A program made the position numbers and the translations under genes. 64,000 nt of DNA from Methylibium petroleiphilum PM1 (GTDB taxonomy: Bacteria; Pseudomonadota; Gammaproteobacteria; Burkholderiales; Burkholderiaceae_C): NCBI RefSeq assembly GCF_000015725.1, contig NC_008825.1, forward strand, positions 2,232,001 to 2,296,000, read 5' to 3'. This document shows, piece after piece, positions 58,035 to 64,000 of this stretch. Positions within the stretch are counted from its first letter, which is position 1. Each line of letters begins with the position of its first letter. Below the pieces are notes generated by a model. It searched no databases. It had not been told where the DNA came from and saw only the letters and a program-made list of their open reading frames with translations.

Positions 58035-59210
58035 ATGCAGGAGAGCAAGAGATCGCGCAAGTGGATCGTCGCGGCCGTCGCTGTGGCCGGCGTGATCGCC
58101 GTTGCGGTGGGGTTGGCCATCGGCCGCAGCGCACCCGACGGCGCGGCAGCGGCCGCCCCCGCCGCGTCGGCGGCGACCTCGGCCGGCAAGCCGGCACTCA
58201 CCGTGACCACCACACGCGCCGAGACGCTCGACTGGCCGCGTACGCTGGAAGCCCACGGCAGCGTGGCGGCCTGGCAGGAGGCGTCGATCAGCGCCGAGAT
58301 CGGCGGTTTCCGCCTCACCGAGGTGCGGGTCAACGTGGGCGATCGTGTCCGGCGCGGCCAGGTGCTGGCGCTGATGTCGCCCGACACGGTGCAGGCCGAC
58401 CTGGCACAGACCCGTGCCGCCCTCGCCGAGGCCGAGGCCACGCTGGCCGAGGCCCAGGCGAACGCCGAGCGCGCCCGCCAGCTGCAGACCACCGGCGCCA
58501 TCAGCAGCCAGCAGATCAACCAGTACCTGACCGCGGAGCAGACGGCGCGTGCGCGCCTCGAGGCGCAGCGGGCCCGGCTGGAGGTCGAGGCACTGCGGCT
58601 GCGCCAGACCCGCGTGCTCGCACCCGACGATGGCGTGATCTCGGCACGTACCGCCGCCGTCGGTGCTGTGGCCCAGCCGGGCGCCGAGATGTTCCGACTG
58701 ATCCGCGGCGGACGGCTCGAATGGCGCGCCGAAGTCACCGCGACCGAGTTGCCTCGCCTCCGCGCCGGAATCCCGGTGCGGCTGCTGCACGGCGACGGCA
58801 GCAGCACGCCCGGTCGCGTGCGCATGGTCGCGCCGACCATCGACCCGCAGACGCGCAACGGCCTGGTCTACGTCGACCTGCCGGCCAACGGCGACGATCG
58901 CGCACAGGTGCGCGCCGGCCTGTTCGCGCGCGGCGAGTTCGAACTGGGCCGCTCGCCGGCGCTGACCCTGCCGCAATCGGCGGTGGTGCTGCGCGACGGC
59001 TTCAGCTATGCGCTGCGCGTGGGACCGGATGCGCGGCTCGCGCAGGTCAAGCTGGCCACCGGGCGGCGCCTGGGCGAACGCATCGAGGTGCTCGACGGCC
59101 TGAAGGCCGGCGATTTGGTGGTGGCCTCGGGCGCCGGCTTCCTCGGCGACGGCGACCTCGTTCGCGTGGTGCCGGCCGGCCCGCGCGCCGACGCCGCGTC
59201 CGCCCCCTGA
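58035..59210 (+). CDS. RND efflux periplasmic adaptor (membrane fusion protein)
   Basis: 391-aa adaptor linking the pump to the outer-membrane channel. A single N-terminal membrane anchor (about 10-28, IVAAVAVAGVIAVAVGLAI) precedes a biotinyl-lipoyl-like half (AEIGGFRLTEVRVNVGDRVRRGQVLA, partly quoted), an alpha-helical hairpin rich in Ala/Glu/Gln (about 125-190) and the beta-barrel and proximal domains. No lipobox. Five bases follow the OMF stop; the pump starts 20 bases later. Confidence 0.94.
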   Translation: MQESKRSRKWIVAAVAVAGVIAVAVGLAIGRSAPDGAAAAAPAASAATSAGKPALTVTTTRAETLDWPRTLEAHGSVAAWQEASISAEIGGFRLTEVRVNVGDRVRRGQVLALMSPDTVQADLAQTRAALAEAEATLAEAQANAERARQLQTTGAISSQQINQYLTAEQTARARLEAQRARLEVEALRLRQTRVLAPDDGVISARTAAVGAVAQPGAEMFRLIRGGRLEWRAEVTATELPRLRAGIPVRLLHGDGSSTPGRVRMVAPTIDPQTRNGLVYVDLPANGDDRAQVRAGLFARGEFELGRSPALTLPQSAVVLRDGFSYALRVGPDARLAQVKLATGRRLGERIEVLDGLKAGDLVVASGAGFLGDGDLVRVVPAGPRADAASAP

Positions 59211-59230
59211 GACCGACCCGCGAGCTGCCG

Positions 59231-62200
59231 ATGGACATCAACGTCTCCGCCTGGTCGATCCGCAATCCGATCCCGGCCATCCTGCTGTTCGCGCTGCTGA
59301 CGGTGCTGGGACTGATGTCGTTCCGGGCGATGAAGATCCAGAACTTCCCCGACATCGACCTGCCGATGGTCACCGTCACGGCCGCCTTGCCCGGTGCATC
59401 GCCGTCGCAGCTGGAGACCGAGGTGGCGCGCAAGATCGAGAACTCGGTCGCCTCGGTGCAGGGGGTCAAGCACCTGTACACCAAGGTGCAGGACGGCGTG
59501 GCCACGATCACCGTGGAGTTCCGCCTAGAGAAGCCCATCCAGGAGGCCGTGGACGACGTGCGCGACGCCGTCTCGCGGGTGCGCTCCGACCTGCCCGTCG
59601 ACCTGCGCGACCCGGTGATCGCCAAGGTCGACCTGGCGGGCATGCCGATCCTCACCTACACGGTCGCCTCGGACCGCATGGACGATGAGGCGCTGTCCTG
59701 GTTCGTCGACAACACGGTGGCCAAGACGCTGCTCAATGTGCAAGGTGTGGGCGCGGTGGCGCGGGTCGGCGGCGTCACGCGCGAGATCGCGGTCGAGCTC
59801 GACCCTGGCCGCCTGCTGGCGCTGAACGCCAGCGCGGCCGACATCTCGCGCCAGCTACGCCAGGTGCAGCAGGAGGCGGCAGGCGGCCGCACCGATGTCG
59901 GCGGGGCCGAACAGTCGGTGCGCACGCTGGGCACGGTGCAGTCGGCCGAGGAACTGGGGCGCGTGCAGATCGCGCTGAGCGACGGCCGCCGCATCCGCCT
60001 TGACGAAGTGGCGAGCGTGCGCGACACCGTGGCCGAGCAACGTTCGGCCGCCCTGCTCGACGGCCGGCCGGTGGTCGGCTTCGAGATCACGCGCAGCCGC
60101 GGTGCCGGCGAGGTGGACGTCGATGCCGGTGTGAAGCGAGCGCTCCAGCGGCTGCTGGCCGCCCACCCCGAGATCACCGTCAGCGAGGCCTTCAATTTCG
60201 TCGACCCGGTGGTCGACAACTACGAAGGCTCGATGAAGCTGCTGCTCGAGGGCGCGCTGCTGGCCGTCGTGGTGGTGTGGTTCTTCCTGCGCGACTGGCG
60301 CAGCACGCTGGTCTCGGCCACGGCGCTGCCGCTGTCCATCCTGCCGGCTTTCGTCGGCATGCACCTTCTGGGCTTCACGATCAACGGCGTGACGCTGCTG
60401 GCGCTGTCGCTGGTGGTCGGCATCCTGGTCGACGACGCGATCGTCGAGATCGAGAACATCATGCGCCACCTGCGCATGGGCAAGACGCCCTACCAGGCCG
60501 CCATGGAGGCAGCCGACGAGATCGGCCTCGCGGTCATCGCCACCACCTTCACGCTGGTCGCGGTGTTCCTGCCCACCGCGTTCATGAGCGGCGTGGCCGG
60601 CAAGTTCTTCGTGCAGTTCGGCTGGACCGCGGCCATCGCGGTGTTTGCCTCGCTGGTGGTGGCGCGCATGCTGACGCCGATGATGGCCGCCTACCTGCTA
60701 CGCGCCGACGGCCAGGCCCACCATGACGGCCGTCTGATGCGGGGCTACCTGGCCGCGGCCGCCTGGTGCCTGCGGCACCGCGTGCTCACCTCGCTGGCGG
60801 CCGCGCTGTTCTTCTTCGGCTCGCTGGCACTGGCGCCGCTGCTGCCGACCGGCTTCATCCCCCCGGACGACCTGTCGCAGACGCAGGTCTACCTGGAGCT
60901 GCCGCCCGGCTCGACCTTCGAGGAGACGCGCGCCGCGGCCGAGCAGGCACGCGAGATCGTGCAGCGCCATCCGCATGTGAAGCGCGTCTACACCGCCATC
61001 GGCGGCGGCAGCGCCGGCGGCGATCCCTTCGCCGGCGCCGGTGTCGCGGAGGCGCGCAAGGCCACCCTCACCATCAATCTCACGCCACGCGGCGAGCGGG
61101 GCGGCTTAAAGAAGCAGGCCGTCGAGCGCGAGTTGCGCGACACGCTTGAGGCGCTGCCCGGCGTGCGGCTGAAGATCGGGCTGGGCGGCTCGAGCGAGAA
61201 ATACGTGCTGGTGCTGGCCGGCGAGGACGGCCCGACGCTGGCCGCGCACGCGAGCCGTGTCGAGCGCGAACTGCGCACCCTGCCCGGCATCGGCAACGTG
61301 ACCTCCACGTCCAGCCTGGTGCGGCCGGAGCTCATCGTGCGACCCGACTTCGCCCGCGCCGCCGACCTGGGCGTGACCTCGGCCGCGATCGCCGACACGC
61401 TGCGCATCGCGACCGCTGGCGACTACGACCAGGCGCTGGCCAAGCTCAACCTGTCGCAACGGCAGGTGCCGATGCTGGTGCGGCTGAAGGCCGACGCGCG
61501 CCAGGACCTCACGCTGCTGGCGAGGCTGCCGGTTCCCGGCGCGCACGGCCCGGTGATGCTGGGCAACGTGGCCACGCTCACGCTCGAGAGCGGCCCGGCG
61601 CAGATCGACCGCTACGACCGGCTGCGCAACATCAACTTCGAGATCGAGCTGAACCAGCAGCCGCTCGGCGCGGTGGAGAAGGCCGCGCTGGCCCTGCCCA
61701 GCCTGAAGACCTTACCGCCCGGCGTGAGCCAGACCACCGTGGGTGACGCCGAGGCGATGGCCGAGCTGTTCGAGAGCTTCGGCCTGGCGATGCTGACCGG
61801 CGTGATGTGCATCTACATCGTGCTGGTGCTGCTGTTCAAGGACTTCGTGCAGCCGGTCACCATCCTTGCGGCGCTGGTGCTGTCGGTGCCGGGCGCCTTC
61901 CTGGCGCTGTTCATCACGCACACCGCGCTGTCGATGCCGTCGATGATCGGCCTCATCATGCTGATGGGCATCGCGACCAAGAACTCCATCCTGCTGGTGG
62001 AGTACGCGATCGTCGCGCGGCGCGACCGCGGCCTGTCGCGCTGGGACGCGCTGATCGACGCCTGCAGCAAGCGCGCCCGCCCGATCGTCATGACGACGGT
62101 GGCGATGGGCGCCGGCATGATGCCGATCGCGATCGGCCTGGGTGTGGACCCGAGCTTCCGCGCGCCGATGGCGATCGTGGTGATCGGCGGCCTGATCACC

Positions 62201-62317
62201 TCGACCTTCCTGAGCCTACTGGTGATCCCGGTGGTGTTCACCTACGTCGACGACCTCGTGGCCTGGCTCAAGCGCCATACCTTCAAGGGCGCGCACCGGG
62301 TGAACGCCGGCCTCTAG
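59231..62317 (+). CDS. RND efflux pump, HAE1-like inner-membrane permease
   Basis: 1028-aa proton-driven multidrug/solvent exporter. It has twelve membrane helices in two groups around residues 12-30/330-535 and 850-1015, with two large periplasmic loops. The proton-relay Asp pair is in VVGILVDDAIVEIENIMRH. The N-terminus (SIRNPIPAILLFALLTVLGL) and PNFPDIDLPMVTVTAALPGASP segment are typical. Drug-family level assignment is safe; the substrate is not known, and metal-pump (CusA) features such as the Met triad are not obvious. Confidence 0.95.
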   Translation: MDINVSAWSIRNPIPAILLFALLTVLGLMSFRAMKIQNFPDIDLPMVTVTAALPGASPSQLETEVARKIENSVASVQGVKHLYTKVQDGVATITVEFRLEKPIQEAVDDVRDAVSRVRSDLPVDLRDPVIAKVDLAGMPILTYTVASDRMDDEALSWFVDNTVAKTLLNVQGVGAVARVGGVTREIAVELDPGRLLALNASAADISRQLRQVQQEAAGGRTDVGGAEQSVRTLGTVQSAEELGRVQIALSDGRRIRLDEVASVRDTVAEQRSAALLDGRPVVGFEITRSRGAGEVDVDAGVKRALQRLLAAHPEITVSEAFNFVDPVVDNYEGSMKLLLEGALLAVVVVWFFLRDWRSTLVSATALPLSILPAFVGMHLLGFTINGVTLLALSLVVGILVDDAIVEIENIMRHLRMGKTPYQAAMEAADEIGLAVIATTFTLVAVFLPTAFMSGVAGKFFVQFGWTAAIAVFASLVVARMLTPMMAAYLLRADGQAHHDGRLMRGYLAAAAWCLRHRVLTSLAAALFFFGSLALAPLLPTGFIPPDDLSQTQVYLELPPGSTFEETRAAAEQAREIVQRHPHVKRVYTAIGGGSAGGDPFAGAGVAEARKATLTINLTPRGERGGLKKQAVERELRDTLEALPGVRLKIGLGGSSEKYVLVLAGEDGPTLAAHASRVERELRTLPGIGNVTSTSSLVRPELIVRPDFARAADLGVTSAAIADTLRIATAGDYDQALAKLNLSQRQVPMLVRLKADARQDLTLLARLPVPGAHGPVMLGNVATLTLESGPAQIDRYDRLRNINFEIELNQQPLGAVEKAALALPSLKTLPPGVSQTTVGDAEAMAELFESFGLAMLTGVMCIYIVLVLLFKDFVQPVTILAALVLSVPGAFLALFITHTALSMPSMIGLIMLMGIATKNSILLVEYAIVARRDRGLSRWDALIDACSKRARPIVMTTVAMGAGMMPIAIGLGVDPSFRAPMAIVVIGGLITSTFLSLLVIPVVFTYVDDLVAWLKRHTFKGAHRVNAGL

Positions 62318-62329
62318 CAAAATGCGCCG

Positions 62330-63364
62330 ATGCCCCTCATTCCGTACGCGCTGACGCGCCCCTTCCTGTTCGGCCTGGACGCCGAGCACGCCCACGAACT
62401 GACGCTGGCCTCGATCGCGCGGCTGCAGAACACGCCGCTGCAGTGCCTGTGGCAGCAACCGCGCATCGACGATCCGGTCACGCTGGCGGGCGTGCGCTTT
62501 CCCAACCGCATCGGCCTGGCGGCTGGCCTCGACAAGAACGGCCGCTGCATCGACGGCTTCGGTGCCATGGGCTTCGGCTTCATCGAGGTGGGGACCGTCA
62601 CGCCCAAGGGACAGCCCGGCAACCCGAAGCCGCGCATCTTCCGCCTGCCGCAGGCCGAGGCGCTGATCAACCGCCTGGGCTTCAACAACGACGGCCTCGA
62701 CGCCTTTCTCGCCAATGTGCGGCGCGCCGGCTTCCGTCAGGGCGGTGGTGTGCTCGGCCTGAACATTGGCAAGAACGCCGCCACGCCGATCGAGGACGCG
62801 GTCGACGACTATCTGCTCGGCCTGGAGGGTGTGTACCCGCACGCCGACTACGTGACGGTCAACATCTCCAGCCCGAACACGCAGAACCTGCGCAGCCTGC
62901 AGAGCGACGCAGCTCTCGATGCGCTGCTCGGCCGCCTGCAGGAGCGTCGCCAGCAGCTCATCGCGCGGCACGGCCGCAGCGTGCCGATGTTCGTGAAGAT
63001 CGCGCCCGACCTCGACGAGGCCCAGGTCGACGTGATCGCCGCCACCTTGAAGAAGAATGCCGTCGACGGCGTGATCGCCACCAACACCACGTTGTCGCGC
63101 GATGCCGTGCGGGGCCAGGCGCACGCCACCGAGGTGGGCGGCCTGAGCGGCCGGCCGGTGTTCGAGGCCAGCAACCGCGTGGTCGGCCAGCTGCGCGCCG
63201 CGCTCGGCGCCGGCTATCCGATCATCGGCGTGGGCGGCGTGATGAGTGGCGCCGATGCGCGCGCCAAGCGCGACGTCGGCGCCGACGTGGTGCAGATCTA
63301 CACCGGCCTCATCTACCGCGGTCCGGCGCTGGTGAGCGAAGCGGCGCGCGCCCTGAAAGGCTGA
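62330..63364 (+). CDS. pyrD: dihydroorotate dehydrogenase (quinone), class 2
   Basis: 344-aa FMN enzyme of pyrimidine synthesis, attached to the inner membrane by its N-terminal helices and passing electrons to ubiquinone. Signs are [41 protein letters not shown] (represented here by AAGLDKNG and [14 protein letters not shown]), [21 protein letters not shown] with the class 2 catalytic Ser, and the C-terminal [12 protein letters not shown]. It starts 12 bases after the pump gene, so some cotranscription is possible. Confidence 0.97.
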   Translation: MPLIPYALTRPFLFGLDAEHAHELTLASIARLQNTPLQCLWQQPRIDDPVTLAGVRFPNRIGLAAGLDKNGRCIDGFGAMGFGFIEVGTVTPKGQPGNPKPRIFRLPQAEALINRLGFNNDGLDAFLANVRRAGFRQGGGVLGLNIGKNAATPIEDAVDDYLLGLEGVYPHADYVTVNISSPNTQNLRSLQSDAALDALLGRLQERRQQLIARHGRSVPMFVKIAPDLDEAQVDVIAATLKKNAVDGVIATNTTLSRDAVRGQAHATEVGGLSGRPVFEASNRVVGQLRAALGAGYPIIGVGGVMSGADARAKRDVGADVVQIYTGLIYRGPALVSEAARALKG

Positions 63365-63380
63365 GCCGCGACGCAGCGAC

Positions 63381-63725
63381 TCAGTGCGGCTTGCGTCCGA
63401 CGGCGCTCACGCCCTTCGGCGGCACCGACGCGAACAGCCGCGCTGCGCGGCCCTTGAGTTCGAGCAGCTCGCTCGGTGTGACCGAGTAGGTCCCGGCAAC
63501 CACATTGACCTCGACCCGGAACTCCACGTCGCGGTCGCCGTTCGACAGCATGCCCGAGGTGAACTCGTAGTCCTCCTGCTCGGCCGGCAGCCCCTGGGTG
63601 CCGATGTCGTAGTCCTCGTAGTCGACGCGCGTGATCTCGCCGCTGGCCATGTCGAGCAGCCCGGAGGAACGGATCACCGTCTCGGACAGCTCGTCGAAAA
63701 GAACCACGGGCAACTTCAGATCCAC
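63381..63725 (-). CDS. small hypothetical protein, 114 aa
   Basis: I do not recognise this protein. It has no signal peptide or membrane segment; it has an acidic middle (VDYEDYDIGTQGLPAEQEDYE in part, about 34-54) and a beta-rich look (VEFRVEVNVVAGTYSV). Start is GTG at 63725 with AGGAGG 6 bases upstream, which is good evidence for translation. Codon bias fits its neighbours. It is convergent with pyrD and lies 74 bases after the end of the waaA-like gene on the same strand. Confidence 0.75.
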   Translation of the reverse strand: MDLKLPVVLFDELSETVIRSSGLLDMASGEITRVDYEDYDIGTQGLPAEQEDYEFTSGMLSNGDRDVEFRVEVNVVAGTYSVTPSELLELKGRAARLFASVPPKGVSAVGRKPH

Positions 63726-63799
63726 GTCGAGCCTCCTGTACCTTGCATCGGCAAGACCGTGATTTTAGGCCGTGGCCCGCGGACTGTCCGACGTCGCGC

Positions 63800-64000
63800 T
63801 CACAGCGTGGCGACCACCGCCGCCGCCATGCGCTGCGCAGCGCCGCGGTGCGCCGCCGAGAACGCCAGCGCTGCCTGCGCCATGCGCGCACGCAGCGGCT
63901 CGTCGGCGGTGAGCGCGATCGCGCGCAGCACGCCGGTGTCGATGTCGGCCACCCGCTCGGCGGCACCTGCCGCGAGCGAGCGCTGCGCCGCATCGGCGAA
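63800..64000 (-). CDS. waaA: C-terminus of a probable 3-deoxy-D-manno-octulosonic acid transferase (partial)
   Basis: Only the last 66 codons are inside the window. The translation starts FADAAQRSLAAGAAERVAD and ends with ALAFSAAHRGAAQRM followed by a short Ala/Val tail. This fits the C-terminal helix pair of glycosyltransferase-B type WaaA/KdtA proteins, where a rearranged sugar nucleotide site is followed by HRGA. It would add KDO to lipid A at the inner membrane. The 5' part lies outside, so this is a moderate-confidence call. Confidence 0.55.
   Translation of the reverse strand, partial: FADAAQRSLAAGAAERVADIDTGVLRAIALTADEPLRARMAQAALAFSAAHRGAAQRMAAAVVATL

Overview
The window is a gene-dense, high-G+C (roughly two thirds G+C by eye) stretch of chromosome from a betaproteobacterium. 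I infer Burkholderiales, probably the Rubrivivax/Methylibium/Leptothrix neighbourhood. The basis is gene content: a homodimeric-E1 pyruvate dehydrogenase cluster with a lipoyl-bearing E3, a sigma factor-DUF3619-DUF3106 operon, nadE next to glnB, and ilvBHC-pssA-leuA in one run. No rRNA, tRNA, CRISPR array, prophage or transposase was seen. Genes at both ends run off the window: ettA on the left and a probable waaA on the right.

Layout. 1-4.3 kb: ettA, then a sulfur-oxidation cassette (SoxYZ-like carrier, SoxC, SoxD-like cytochrome). 4.4-9.1 kb: rhlE, a small unknown protein, an Asr-like basic exported peptide, a prolyl-4-hydroxylase-type dioxygenase, yaaA and a YchJ-family protein. 9.1-15.1 kb: peroxide defence (ahpF, ahpC, DUF3501, an Fe-S CCG protein, rubrerythrin) and an IclR regulator. 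15.1-22.5 kb, minus strand: pbpG, then branched-chain amino acid synthesis (leuA, pssA, ilvC, ilvH, ilvB). leuA is preceded by a leucine-rich leader peptide and a terminator, a textbook-type attenuator. 22.7-26.1 kb: sigma factor/DUF3619/DUF3106, RDD protein, dgkA and a LOG-family protein. 26.1-31.2 kb: glnB, nadE, an acyltransferase-like protein, rocD and its divergent Lrp-type regulator.

31.06-32.31 kb is a perfect 627-bp tandem duplication covering the 3' ends of the convergent Lrp and M16-peptidase genes. 32-38.1 kb: M16 peptidase with a hairpin on its start site, soluble pyrophosphatase ppa, and divergently a proton-pumping pyrophosphatase carrying an unusual C-terminal OmpA-like domain. 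38.2-42.2 kb: LysR regulator, glutathione transferase, glutathione reductase and a hydratase/decarboxylase, possibly an acquired glutathione-dependent catabolic module. 42.2-51.9 kb: lpdA-aceF-aceE with a divergent PAS histidine kinase/response regulator pair. 51.9-56.3 kb: folD, prlC, a DUF4124-glutaredoxin protein and rpiA. 56.5-62.3 kb: a tripartite RND efflux operon. 62.3-64 kb: pyrD, a small unknown protein and the waaA tail.

The most notable items are the tandem duplication, the leuA attenuator (possibly with a leaderless leader peptide), the pyrophosphatase-OmpA fusion, the start-site hairpin of the M16 gene and the LysR/GST/Gor/hydratase module. Apart from the duplicated stretch between the Lrp and M16 genes, no gap longer than about 300 bases lacks a gene.
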